Shown here: in pieces, positions 45,586 to 54,657 of the stretch | How positions within the stretch are numbered: position 1 is the first letter of the stretch | How the letters are laid out: each line of letters opens with the position of its first letter | Assembly (NCBI RefSeq): GCF_039652555.1 | Contig: NZ_JBDJAF010000002.1 | Coordinates: forward strand, 282,603 to 346,602 | Direction: 5' to 3' | Origin: Parafrigoribacterium mesophilum | GTDB taxonomy: Bacteria; Actinomycetota; Actinomycetes; Actinomycetales; Microbacteriaceae | Length of the DNA stretch: 64,000 nt | The notes under the pieces: generated by a model | Told to the model about the DNA's origin: nothing | Databases searched by the model: none | The model's input: the letters and a program-made list of their open reading frames with translations, nothing else | Position numbers and translations under genes: made by a program

Positions 45586-46860
45586 ATGGATTCCTCAGCG
45601 CATCTCGGCGATCTCGCTGATTTCATCGCCGCATCGCCGTCCTCGTACCACGCGGCGGCCGAGGCGGCCCGGCGTCTGACCGCCGCCGGATTCCGCCGGC
45701 TCGACGAGACACAACCGTGGCCGGATGCCGCCGGCCCGGCCCGCCGCTTCGTCGTCCGCGACGGCGCGATCGTCGCCTGGATTCAGCCGGCTTCCGCCGG
45801 CCCGGCCACCGGGTTCCGCATCCTGGGCGCCCACACCGACTCGCCCGGCTTCAAGCTCAAGCCGAAGCCCACCATCGCCTCACACGGCTGGCTGCAGGCC
45901 GGGGTGGAGGTGTACGGCGGTCCGCTGCTGAACTCGTGGCTGGACCGCGAACTGGAACTGGCCGGCCGGCTCGTCAGCCGCGACGGCACCGAGCACCTGG
46001 TGCGCACCGGGGCGTTGCTGCGCATCCCGCAACTGGCGGTGCATCTTGACCGCACGGTGAACGATGCGCTCACCCTCGACCGGCAACGCCACCTCACCCC
46101 GGTCTTCGGCGTCGACGCAGCGGCGACGGACCTGCTCGACCACCTGGCGGCGCTCGCCGGACTCGACGCCGCGGAGGTCGCCGGCTACGACCTCCTCACC
46201 GCCGCCACACAGGCCCCGGCCGTCTTCGGACTGGACGGCGCGTTCTTCGCGGCCGGCCGGTTGGACAACCTCTCCTCGGTGCACGCCGGTCTGCAGGCGC
46301 TGCTGTCCGCCCCCGACGACACCGACCAGATCAGCGTGCTCGCCGCCTTCGACCACGAGGAACTCGGCTCGGCGTCGCGCTCCGGCGCCAGCGGCCCGCT
46401 GCTCGCCGACATTCTCAGCCGCATCGGCGCCGGCCTGGGTGCCACCGTGTCCGAGCGCGGCCAGGCGTTCGCCGCCTCCTGGTGTCTGTCCGCCGACGCC
46501 GGGCACGCGGTGCACCCCAATTACCCGGAGCGGCACGACCCGGTCAACACCCCCACCATCGACGGCGGTCCGCTGCTGAAGATCAACGCCAACCAGCGCT
46601 ATGCGACGGATGCGCACGGTGCGGCCCTCTGGGCCCGCTGCTGCGAGCAGGCCGGCGTGCGTTACCAGCACTTCGTGTCGAACAACGACGTGCCCTGCGG
46701 TTCCACCATCGGTCCGCTCACCGCGACCCGGCTCGGCATCCGCACGCTGGACGTCGGCATCCCGCTGTTGTCGATGCACTCGGCGCGAGAACTGTGCCAC
46801 GCCGATGCGCCCGCGGCGCTGTCGAACGCGATCGGCGCCTTCTTCGGTCCCCAAGAGTAA
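45586..46860 (+). CDS. M18 family aminopeptidase
   Basis: 424 residues. A zinc exopeptidase releasing N-terminal, preferably acidic residues. Metal ligands are visible in GAHTDSPGFKLKPKP (His, Asp), FDHEELGSASRSGA (Glu-Glu) and the final LLSMHSARELCHADA (His). HAVHPNYPERHDPVNTP is also conserved. Full length and cytoplasmic. Divergent from pstS. Confidence 0.93.
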   Translation: MDSSAHLGDLADFIAASPSSYHAAAEAARRLTAAGFRRLDETQPWPDAAGPARRFVVRDGAIVAWIQPASAGPATGFRILGAHTDSPGFKLKPKPTIASHGWLQAGVEVYGGPLLNSWLDRELELAGRLVSRDGTEHLVRTGALLRIPQLAVHLDRTVNDALTLDRQRHLTPVFGVDAAATDLLDHLAALAGLDAAEVAGYDLLTAATQAPAVFGLDGAFFAAGRLDNLSSVHAGLQALLSAPDDTDQISVLAAFDHEELGSASRSGASGPLLADILSRIGAGLGATVSERGQAFAASWCLSADAGHAVHPNYPERHDPVNTPTIDGGPLLKINANQRYATDAHGAALWARCCEQAGVRYQHFVSNNDVPCGSTIGPLTATRLGIRTLDVGIPLLSMHSARELCHADAPAALSNAIGAFFGPQE

Positions 46861-46874
46861 GGGGTCCGCTGACC

Positions 46875-48107
46875 GTGGACATCGTGCCAGAGGGGATCCC
46901 GTCGCTGCGCCGCGGCACCCCGGAATATCGTCGGACCAGCCGGGTGCTGTTCGCCGCGGGATTCATGACCTTCGCGATGCTCTACGTCGTGCAGGGCATT
47001 CTGCCGGATGTCAGCCGGGACTTCTCCGTCTCACCGGCCGTCGCGAGCCTCACCCTGTCGCTGACCACGCTGCCGTTGGCGGTGGCCGTCATCGTCGCCG
47101 CGTCATGGTCGGAGGGCCAGGGTCGTCGCGGAGTGCTCGTGGGCGCGGTGCTGTCCGCCGCGCTGCTCACCCTGGTGGCCTCGATCGTGCCGAGCTTCGG
47201 CGCCCTGCTGACCGTTCGGATCCTCACCGGCCTGGTGCTGGCCGGCCTACCGGCCGTGGCGATGGCGTACATCGCCGAGGAGTTCCACCCGTCCGGTTTG
47301 GGCACCACGATGGGGTTGTACGTCAGCGGGACTGGCCTGGGTGGGATGAGCGGTCGCCTAGCCGGCGGGCTCATCGCCGGTGCACTCAACTGGCGGGTCG
47401 CGATGGCGGTCGTCGGTAGCTTCTGCCTGGCCGGCGGGATCTGGGTGGCGCTGCGGTTGCCGCAATCCCACCATTTCGTGCCGGCGCCCGGCACGATGCG
47501 TCAACGACTGGCCGGCATCCGTGGTCCGCTGCGCGACCCGGTGATCATCAGGTTCGCGCTGATCGGTTTCGTGCTGATGGGCGGGCTGGTGTCGTTCTTC
47601 AACTACCTGCAGTACCGACTGGTCGCCAGCCCGTTCGATCTGCCGCCCACTCTGGTGGCGCTGGTGTTCGTGCTCTACCTGTTCGGCACCGTCAGCTCCA
47701 ATTGGATGGGTGGGCTCACCGATCGGCGGGGCCGGCGCAGCATCCTGCTGCTGGGCATGGCCATCATGGCCGCCGGCGCAGTCGTGAGCCTGGTCGACAC
47801 GCTGCCGTTCGTGCTCGTCGGCACCGCCGCCACGGTGTTCGGCTTCTTCGGCGCGCACTCGGTGATCAGCGGCTGGGTGAGTTCCTGGGGAGCCAGGCAG
47901 CGGGCGCAGTCCTCGGCCGTCTACCTCTTCGGCTACCACGTGGGCTCCAGCATCGCCGGTTTCGTCGGCGGATTGTTTTACGCGGCGTTCGGCTGGCCCG
48001 GCGAGGTGGGCACGGTGCTCGTGCTCCTTGCGGCCGGCTACGCGATCGCCTTGTCGTTGCCGGCCGGGCGTACCGGAGCTGACGCCGGCCCGGTGTTCAC
48101 AGGATAA
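46875..48107 (+). CDS. MFS transporter (YnfM-like)
   Basis: 410 residues from the GTG at 46875, 15 bases after the aminopeptidase stop. Twelve membrane helices; the major facilitator loop between helices 2 and 3 is visible as SWSEGQGRRGVLVGAVL and the matching GGLTDRRGRRSILLLGMA in the second half. Sequence pattern resembles arabinose-efflux/YnfM-type exporters; substrate unknown. Confidence 0.85.
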   Translation: MDIVPEGIPSLRRGTPEYRRTSRVLFAAGFMTFAMLYVVQGILPDVSRDFSVSPAVASLTLSLTTLPLAVAVIVAASWSEGQGRRGVLVGAVLSAALLTLVASIVPSFGALLTVRILTGLVLAGLPAVAMAYIAEEFHPSGLGTTMGLYVSGTGLGGMSGRLAGGLIAGALNWRVAMAVVGSFCLAGGIWVALRLPQSHHFVPAPGTMRQRLAGIRGPLRDPVIIRFALIGFVLMGGLVSFFNYLQYRLVASPFDLPPTLVALVFVLYLFGTVSSNWMGGLTDRRGRRSILLLGMAIMAAGAVVSLVDTLPFVLVGTAATVFGFFGAHSVISGWVSSWGARQRAQSSAVYLFGYHVGSSIAGFVGGLFYAAFGWPGEVGTVLVLLAAGYAIALSLPAGRTGADAGPVFTG

Positions 48108-48233
48108 TCCCAGGGTATATCCTCGTCTGCGGAGCCCTGTTTGCCGGCCGACGCGATCACAAAAAATGCACGCCGCCGAGTCTCAAGTTCCGGCGGAAAT
48201 CCCGTCGAACGCCCGACTCTAGAAGAGACACCG

Positions 48234-48521
48234 ATGTCACGTTCTGACACACCCACGCGCGGGCCAGCACGGCCCGGGCCTTACATTCTCGCAGGAATCC
48301 TCCTGGCCGCGGGAATCGTTCTTCCACTGCTGGTACCCATGTACGCCAAGAAGGGACCGGAACTGTTCGGGTTCCCCTTCTTCTACTGGTACCAGATCCT
48401 CTGGGTCTTCATTGAGGCCGCCCTGCTCTGGGCCACCTACGCGATCGTCACCCGTGAGGACAACCGGCGCCGCGCCGCAGTGCGCACCGATGACGCTGCC
48501 ACCAAGGGAGGACAGCGATGA
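48234..48521 (+). CDS. DUF3311 small membrane protein (symporter subunit)
   Basis: 95 residues from the ATG at 48234 (AGAAGAGA upstream). Two membrane helices (about 17-37 and 50-71, with PFFYWYQILWVFIEAALLWATY), the DUF3311 pattern. Overlaps the symporter start by four bases (ATGA). DUF3311 proteins constantly precede sodium:solute symporters of this group and are probably small partner subunits. Confidence 0.85.
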   Translation: MSRSDTPTRGPARPGPYILAGILLAAGIVLPLLVPMYAKKGPELFGFPFFYWYQILWVFIEAALLWATYAIVTREDNRRRAAVRTDDAATKGGQR

Positions 48522-50245
48522 TCGGCTCCGTTTCGAGCTCCGTTGCCGCGGCAACCACCGGACATCCGGTCCATGGCGTGGCTCTGGCCGTCGTCATCAT
48601 CATCTTCACCCTCGTCGCCGTCATGGGCTTCATGGCCGTGCGGTGGCGGGTCAAGCCGGAAGAGCGCGGCCTCAAGTCCCTGGACGAATGGGGCCTCGGC
48701 GGACGCAGCTTCGGTAACTGGATCACCTGGTTCCTGCTCGGCGGCGACCTGTACACCGCCTACACGTTCATCGCCGTCCCGGCCGCCATGTACGGCACCG
48801 GATCGGTCACCGGGTTCTTCGCCGTGCCGTACACGGTCGTGCTGTACCCGATCGTGTTCCTGCTGATGGCGCGCCTGTGGTCGGTCTCACACCGCCACGG
48901 CTACGTCACTCCGGCCGACTTCATCAAGGGCCGCTACGGCAGCAAGCCGCTGTCCGTCGCGATCGCCGTCACCGGCATCCTGGCGACCATGCCGTACATC
49001 GCGCTGCAGCTCGTCGGCATCAAGGCGGTGCTCTCCGTGCTCGGTCTGGGCAGTGGTGAGAACTGGTTCATGGCCGACCTACCGCTGATCATCGCGTTCG
49101 CCGTGCTCGCCGCCTACACGTACACCGCGGGCCTGCGCGCCCCGGCGACCATCGCCGTGGTGAAGGACCTGCTCATCTATCTCGCCATCGTGGTCGCCAT
49201 CATCTGGCTGCCGTCGCACATGGGCGGCTGGGGAGCGATTTTTGACTCCGCGGAGACGAAGATGGCCGCGGTCAACCCGGCGACGCAGAAGGCGGTCGGC
49301 TCGATCATCCCGGGGGCGACCAGCTTCAACGCATACTGGACGCTCGCGCTCGGCTCGGCCATGGCGCTGTTCATGTACCCGCACACCATCACCGGCGTGC
49401 TGGCCACCAAGAGCCGCAACACGATCCGCCGCAACGCGGTCGTCCTGCCCCTCTACACGGTGATGCTCGGCTTCCTCGCGCTGCTCGGTTACGTCGCCAT
49501 CAAGGCCGGCACCGTGCCGATGGGCGTGGACGGCAAGATCAACCCGCAGCTCATCGTGCCGCAGTTGTTCCTGGACAACTTCCCGGCCTGGTTCGCGGGA
49601 GTCGCCCTGGCGGCAATCGCGGTCGGCGCTCTGGTGCCTGCGGCGATCATGTCGATCGCGGCATCCAACCTGTTCACCCGCAACATCTACCGGGACCTGT
49701 TCCGGCCGAACGCGTCGCCGGAGCAAGAGGCGAAGGTATCGAAAGTCACCTCCCTCGTGGTCAAATTCGGTGCGTTGATCTTCGTGCTGATCATGGACCA
49801 GTCCGCGGCGATCAACATGCAGCTGCTCGGCGGCATCTGGATCCTGCAGACCTTCCCCTCGATCGTCGCGGGCCTGTACACCAGGTGGTTCCACAAGACC
49901 GCGTTGCTCATTGGTTGGGCCGTCGGTATCGGCTACGGCACCTGGGCGGCCTGGAACGTCGTCAACCCGGTGACCCACGCCCACTTCGGCGGATCCGTCG
50001 CGGCGATCCCGTTCACCGACATCCCGGTGTACATCGCGATCACCGCGTTCGTCATCAACGCCATCGTCGCGGTGGTGCTCACCGTCGTCTTCAAGGCCCT
50101 CAAGGTCAAGGACGGCGTCGACAGCACCAACCCGAGCGACTACGGCGCCGACGAGCACGACCCGAAGGTCGCCGACCTGGAGAAGTCCGTGGAGGACGAG
50201 CTGCTGGCCGGCAACGACGAGCCGGAGGCTGCCCCGGTTCACTGA
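48518..50245 (+). CDS. Sodium:solute symporter (MctP-like, monocarboxylate-type)
   Basis: 575 residues, 13 or so membrane helices, SSS family. GLGGRSFGNWITWFLLGGDL near the N-terminus and GRYGSKPLSVAIAVTGILAT match the family. The tail is acidic and cytoplasmic (SVEDELLAGNDEPEAAPVH). The DUF3311 partner and sequence resemble MctP-like carriers of lactate, pyruvate or acetate; substrate is inference. Confidence 0.85.
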   Translation: MIGSVSSSVAAATTGHPVHGVALAVVIIIFTLVAVMGFMAVRWRVKPEERGLKSLDEWGLGGRSFGNWITWFLLGGDLYTAYTFIAVPAAMYGTGSVTGFFAVPYTVVLYPIVFLLMARLWSVSHRHGYVTPADFIKGRYGSKPLSVAIAVTGILATMPYIALQLVGIKAVLSVLGLGSGENWFMADLPLIIAFAVLAAYTYTAGLRAPATIAVVKDLLIYLAIVVAIIWLPSHMGGWGAIFDSAETKMAAVNPATQKAVGSIIPGATSFNAYWTLALGSAMALFMYPHTITGVLATKSRNTIRRNAVVLPLYTVMLGFLALLGYVAIKAGTVPMGVDGKINPQLIVPQLFLDNFPAWFAGVALAAIAVGALVPAAIMSIAASNLFTRNIYRDLFRPNASPEQEAKVSKVTSLVVKFGALIFVLIMDQSAAINMQLLGGIWILQTFPSIVAGLYTRWFHKTALLIGWAVGIGYGTWAAWNVVNPVTHAHFGGSVAAIPFTDIPVYIAITAFVINAIVAVVLTVVFKALKVKDGVDSTNPSDYGADEHDPKVADLEKSVEDELLAGNDEPEAAPVH

Positions 50246-50263
50246 TCACCAGCTGAGTCGATT

Positions 50264-50299
50264 CCGGCCGGTTCGCAGTCTTTGCTGCGGGCCGGCCGG
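50264..50299 (+). terminator. Hairpin after the symporter gene
   Basis: CCGGCCG (50264-50270) pairs with CGGCCGG (50293-50299), and the inner CGCAG/CTGCG (50274-50278, 50285-50289) continues the stem. 18 bases after the stop. Confidence 0.55.
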
Positions 50300-50300
50300 T

Positions 50301-50359
50301 GTCGTCGGGCCAGAAGTTGTCGGCCAGAAGTCGTCGGGCAGGAAGTCGTCAGGCCAGAA
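50301..50359. repeat. 15-bp tandem repeat
   Basis: Four units of GTCGTCGGGCCAGAA with small changes: 50301-50315, 50316-50329 (one base short), 50330-50344, 50345-50359. It runs into the last codons of the GMC pseudogene on the other strand, so the gene end may have been the source of the duplication. Confidence 0.8.
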
Positions 50360-51639
50360 TCAGATCGGCAGCGCGCTCGCCGATCAGCAGGGTCGGCGCG
50401 TGCGTGTGGCCCCGGATGATCGTCGGCATCACCGACGCATCCGCGACCCGCAGGCCCTCCACGCCGCGCACCCGCAGCTGAGGATCGACCACCGACGCCG
50501 CATCGGATCCCATTCGACAGGTCCCCACCGGGTGGTACATGGTATGTGCATACTGCTCAGGGGCCGCGACGTACCGTTCCTCCGCGGCCAGGCTGCCGCC
50601 GCCCTCCGGCGCGATATAGTCGCCCACCACACCGTGGAACGCCGCAGCGTGCAGGATGCGATCGGCCAGCCGCAGTCCGGCCAGCATCGCGCGTCGATCG
50701 GCGCCGTCCGGATCGCTGAGGTACCGCGGATCGATCAGCGGCGCGGCCATCGGATCAGCGGAGGCCAGGCCAACCGTGCCGTGGCTGCGCGGCTGCTCGA
50801 GCAGCACCCCGAGGGTGATGCCGCGGCGGCGCAGCAGGTAGTCGATCAGCTGCGCGGGCCGGCCGGCGGCACTGAGACTGCCGCCGGCGACCTCGACGAT
50901 CAGACCGCTGACCAGGTGGTCGACCAGGTTCTTGCCGACCTCCGTCCGGTCGGCCACCACGTCGATGCCGTGTGCGCGCAATTCGTCGCCGTCGCCGACA
51001 CCGGACAGCATCAGCAACTGCGGCGAATTCAGCGCACCACCCGCGAGGATCACCTCCTTGGCGACCCGCACCGTGTGACGTATACCGCCGCGGACATATT
51101 CGACTGCGGCAGCTCGGCGCGGCCCGTCGCCGGCGCCTCGAAGAGCACTCTGGTCGCCTGGGCGCCAGTGAGCACCGTGAGGTTGCTGCGGTGCCGCACC
51201 GGCTTCAGGTAGCCGTCCGCCGCCGAAAAGCGCCGGCCTCGGTGTTGGGTGACCAGCGTCTGCACGAATCCGTCCGGCTGCGCCGAGTTAGGCTCGGCCC
51301 GCGGCAGGCCGAGTTCGTCGGTCGCGGCGAGGAACCGGGCGGTGTGTCGGCGTGGGCTGCGCTGTGGCTCGATGTGCATCGTCTGGTCGATGCGGGCGAA
51401 GTACGGCTGCAGCTGCCGGTAGCCCCAGCCGGCACCGGCGAGTTCGGCCCACCTGTCGTAGTCCGCGGCATAGCCGCGCACCCACATCATCGCGTTGATG
51501 GAGGAGGAGCCGCCGAGCACCTTGCCGCGCCTGCCTCGAGGAGAAGCACCGAGGCATCCGCCCTGGAACTGAGTCGGGCTGCGAGCACGGATCCTGAGGA
51601 ACCGGCACCCACGATCAGATAGTCGACCACGCCTGGCAT
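50349..51639 (-). pseudogene. GMC-family FAD oxidoreductase, broken by a deletion and a frameshift
   Basis: Three consecutive frames together make a choline-dehydrogenase-like protein. From the ATG at 51639: MPGVVDYLIVGAGSSGSVLA (FAD dinucleotide fold) to VLLLEAG. About 40-50 residues are then missing and the reading jumps frame to GKVLGGSSSINAMMWVRG (51525 region). Near 51110 a one-base loss shifts frame again; restoring one G gives AELAAVEYVRGGIRHTVRVA then KEVILAGGALNSPQ. The C-terminus is intact (MYHPVGTCRMG, RGHTHAPTLLIGERAADLI). Two independent lesions make it a true pseudogene unless both are sequencing errors. Confidence 0.85.
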
Positions 51640-51752
51640 GCCGCCTCCTGCCTCCACACTAGGCCAGGCTCCCCCTGTACTGGGGTATAGCAGCACAGGA
51701 CAACACGCTGTTAGCGTCTAGGAATCACCGGGGGGTTGGTGTTCGACACCGA

Positions 51753-51790
51753 AAACGCCGTTGCTACTTGGGGGAGTAGCAACGGCGTTT
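51753..51790. terminator. 16-bp perfect-stem terminator
   Basis: AAACGCCGTTGCTACT (51753-51768) with its exact reverse complement at 51775-51790 and a 6-base loop. On the minus strand it is followed by further T residues (GCGTTTTCGG), 32 bases after the stop of the small membrane-protein gene: an intrinsic terminator. Confidence 0.8.
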
Positions 51791-51821
51791 GTTCGTTAAA
51801 TCCTCGTGCGCGACGTGTGCG

Positions 51822-51998
51822 TCAGCGGCCGTTGATGCGCGGCAGGATGTGGATCGGGATGAAGAACCCGCCGCACATCGCCAGCAGACCTAAGAAGAAG
51901 GTCTCGGGCTGGAAAGCTGAGATTTCGAACGCCAGTCCCATGAGGAACAAGCCCAACAGGAACACCCCGAAGGAGACGACGTAGCCGATAGCTTTCAT
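51822..51998 (-). CDS. 58-residue membrane protein
   Basis: ATG at 51998, stop at 51822-51824. MKAIGYVVSFGVFLLGLFLM begins the first of two membrane helices; FFLGLLAMCGGFFIPIHILP is the second, with polar FEISAFQPET between and RINGR at the end. A strong terminator follows, supporting an expressed gene. Not recognised; a conserved small two-helix protein is the best description. Confidence 0.6.
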   Translation of the reverse strand: MKAIGYVVSFGVFLLGLFLMGLAFEISAFQPETFFLGLLAMCGGFFIPIHILPRINGR

Positions 51999-52128
51999 GC
52001 CACCATCCTACCTGTGCGGCACGCGCGCGCTCAACGGCGCGGCGCCGGTCGGGCCGCGGTCCGGCAGTAGCCTGGGTACACCGGCGCACCGATGGCCGGC
52101 AGGGTGATCAACATACGAGGAGTTGGCG

Positions 52129-53397
52129 ATGGCCGGCGTTATTCTGGGGCCGGCGTACAAGTCCTTCCCCCCACACAGCTGGGGTGCGGCGCTCGACGAC
52201 TTTCTCTCGAAGCGTCCCGGCCTGGAGGAATTCGCGACTCCGCTGGTGACGGCCGACGCGAACGCCATGGCGCACAACGTGGCGCTGCTGGCCAGGTGGA
52301 GCGCCGCCCGCGGCATCCGGCTCGCCCCGCACGGCAAGACGACCATGGCGCCCGCACTGTGGCGGCAGGTGCTCGACGCCGGAGCGTGGGGGCTCACCCT
52401 GGCGACCGGCTGGCAGGTGCAGGTGGCGCGCTCCTTCGGCGTGGACCGCATCCTGCTCGCCAACGAGCTGATCGATCCGGTGGCGCTGCGCTGGCTGGCC
52501 GCGGAACGGTGCGCGCATCCGCACTTCGAGTTCTACTGCTGGGCGGACAGCCTCGATGCCGTTCGCGGCATGGAATCGGTATTGGCCGGCCTCGAGCTGC
52601 CATCCCCGGTGAACGTGCTGGTGGAGCTCGGCACGCTCCGCGGACGCACCGGCGCCCGGTCGATCGACGCCGCACTGGCGGTCGCGGCCGCCATTGCGGC
52701 GTCGCGGAGCCTGAGGCTCGCGGGCGTTGGCGCCTACGAGGGCCCGATCACGCACGACCGCAGCGTCTCAGGCCTGGATGCCATCGGCCGGTATCTGGAC
52801 GACGTCGTCGACCTCCACCACCGACTGGAGGCCGGCATCGGCTACGCGGGCCTGCGCCCGGTGGTCAGCGCCGGCGGCAGCGCCTACTTCGACCTGGTGG
52901 CCCAGCACCTGGCACCGCTGGTGGACTCGGCGACGGTGGTGCTGCGCTCCGGTGCCTACCAGGTGCACGACGACGGGTTCTACCGCGGAATCTCACCGTT
53001 TGCGCATGCGCCGGCCGAGCAGCGCTTCCATGCGGCGATGCACGGCTGGGCGCGAGTGCTCTCCCGCCCGGAACCGCGGCTGGCCATCCTCGACGGTGGG
53101 CGCCGGGATTTCCCGTTCGACGAGGGGCTGCCAACACCGCAGCGGATCGTCGGCGCCTCCGACGCGGACAGCGCCAGGACGCTCTCCGGCAGCCGGGTGA
53201 CAAAGCTCAACGACCAGCACACGTTCTTGCAACTGGGTGAGGGCGCCGGCGCCGACGCGCTTCCGGTCGGCAGCGTCGTGCGGTTCGGCCTGTCGCATCC
53301 GTGCACGGCGTTCGACAAGTGGCGGCTGATGCCGGTCGTGGACGACGCGTCACTACCGCATCCGAGCGTCGTCGACGCGGTGGAAACCTACTTCTAG
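52129..53397 (+). CDS. PLP-dependent amino acid deaminase/aldolase (DSD1-like, alanine-racemase fold)
   Basis: 422 residues from the ATG at 52129 (GAGGAG upstream). Fold type III PLP enzyme: the PLP lysine in LAPHGKTTMAPALW near residue 69, LVELGTLRGRTGAR, and the C-terminal metal-site-type GLSHPCTAFDKWR characteristic of D-serine dehydratase/D-threonine aldolase-like proteins. Probably acts on a D-amino acid; substrate unknown. The stop overlaps the next gene by four bases, tail to tail. Confidence 0.82.
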   Translation: MAGVILGPAYKSFPPHSWGAALDDFLSKRPGLEEFATPLVTADANAMAHNVALLARWSAARGIRLAPHGKTTMAPALWRQVLDAGAWGLTLATGWQVQVARSFGVDRILLANELIDPVALRWLAAERCAHPHFEFYCWADSLDAVRGMESVLAGLELPSPVNVLVELGTLRGRTGARSIDAALAVAAAIAASRSLRLAGVGAYEGPITHDRSVSGLDAIGRYLDDVVDLHHRLEAGIGYAGLRPVVSAGGSAYFDLVAQHLAPLVDSATVVLRSGAYQVHDDGFYRGISPFAHAPAEQRFHAAMHGWARVLSRPEPRLAILDGGRRDFPFDEGLPTPQRIVGASDADSARTLSGSRVTKLNDQHTFLQLGEGAGADALPVGSVVRFGLSHPCTAFDKWRLMPVVDDASLPHPSVVDAVETYF

Positions 53398-53666
53398 GCG
53401 ACCAGGCGCGGGGCCGCCAGCGGCACCGGCACCGAATGGGTGGCGGCGAGCGATGCGGCGATGTCGCGCGCGATGCTGTCGGCGAAGACTTCGCTGAAGA
53501 ACGCGTCGTCGTCATCGGGGTGACGCACCGCCACGGCGAAGGAACCGTCGCGGCCGATCGCAGTCGTCAGGCGAGTACGGACTAGCTCGTAGACGAGGTC
53601 ATGCAGATCCGCCGTGTTGGGCGCGTAGACATCGCGGCCAGCACTCCGGTATTTGGAAAACAGCAC
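53394..53666 (-). CDS. Hypothetical acidic protein
   Basis: 90 residues from the GTG at 53666, seven bases after GAAGGGAG; a longer in-frame ATG start at 53699 lacks a ribosome site. FSKYRSAGRDVYAPNTADLH then DLVYELVRTRLTTAI, and an acidic PDDDDAFFSEVFADSIARD helix. No family recognised. Confidence 0.55.
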   Translation of the reverse strand: MLFSKYRSAGRDVYAPNTADLHDLVYELVRTRLTTAIGRDGSFAVAVRHPDDDDAFFSEVFADSIARDIAASLAATHSVPVPLAAPRLVA

Positions 53667-53802
53667 CGCGCGCTCCCTTCGGTAAGATCGTGTCCCCATT
53701 ATGGAGGTCACGGCACCACCGTTTCCGGCCGACACGCCGCAGCCGAGAGGAACTCATTCCCGGCCGTAAACCGCCCGGATTGCCGCCAACTAGCATGGAA
53801 CC

Positions 53803-54654
53803 ATGGCCGGCGCGATCGATCTGCACACCCACAGCAGCGTGTCAGACGGCACCGAGCCGCCCGCCGAGCTCATCGCCTCCGCCGTGCGCGCCGGCCTGGG
53901 CGCCGTGGCCCTCACCGACCATGATTCCAGCGCGGGCTGGCAGGAGGCCATGGCCGCCGCCCGCGGCACGGGACTGACCGTGATCCCCGGGATGGAGCTG
54001 AGCACGCAACTGGACGGCAGAAGCGTGCATCTTTTGGCATATCTTTTCGACCCGCTCGATCCCGGCATCCTCGACGAGACGGCCCGGATCCGCGAATCGC
54101 GGTTGCACCGGGCGGAGGCCATCGTGAGACGGATCGGGGTGGACTACCCGATTGCCTGGGCCGACGTTCTGGCGCAGACCTCCGACGGCACCACCGTCGG
54201 CCGACCACACATCGCCGATGCCCTCGTCGCGTTGGGCATCGTGGCCGACCGTGGCGCGGCCTTCGCCGACATCCTGCATCCGCGCAGCAACTACTTCCAG
54301 GCGCACTACGCGCCGAATCCGCTGGACGCGGTGAAGCTGGTGCGCGCGGCGGGCGGTGTGCCGGTGCTCGCCCACCCCGGTACCCGCGGCCGCGATAAAG
54401 TCGTGTCCGAGGACAGGCTGGCCGAGCTCGTGGATGCCGGCCTGTTCGGGCTGGAGATCCGACACCGGGATAACACCGACGACGGCAAGGAACGGCTCAC
54501 CGAACTGGCGGCCCAGTTCTCACTGGCGGTCACCGGTTCCAGCGACTACCACGGCGACGGCAAGTCGAACCGGCTCGGCGAGAACTTCACGGAGCCCGCG
54601 GTGCTTGAGCGGCTCATCGCCGCCGGCACCGGCTCCGCACCGTTCTACGGCTGA
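53803..54654 (+). CDS. PHP-domain phosphoesterase
   Basis: 283 residues. N-terminal metal motifs IDLHTHSSVSDG and ALTDHDS, IPGMELSTQ, VLAHPGTRG and SSDYHGDGK: the four PHP metal-site motifs. Matches single-domain PHP phosphatases such as the 3',5'-nucleoside bisphosphate phosphatase type (RNase AM/TrpH). Exact substrate not determinable. Convergent with the DEAD helicase gene. Confidence 0.88.
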   Translation: MAGAIDLHTHSSVSDGTEPPAELIASAVRAGLGAVALTDHDSSAGWQEAMAAARGTGLTVIPGMELSTQLDGRSVHLLAYLFDPLDPGILDETARIRESRLHRAEAIVRRIGVDYPIAWADVLAQTSDGTTVGRPHIADALVALGIVADRGAAFADILHPRSNYFQAHYAPNPLDAVKLVRAAGGVPVLAHPGTRGRDKVVSEDRLAELVDAGLFGLEIRHRDNTDDGKERLTELAAQFSLAVTGSSDYHGDGKSNRLGENFTEPAVLERLIAAGTGSAPFYG

Positions 54655-54657
54655 ACG

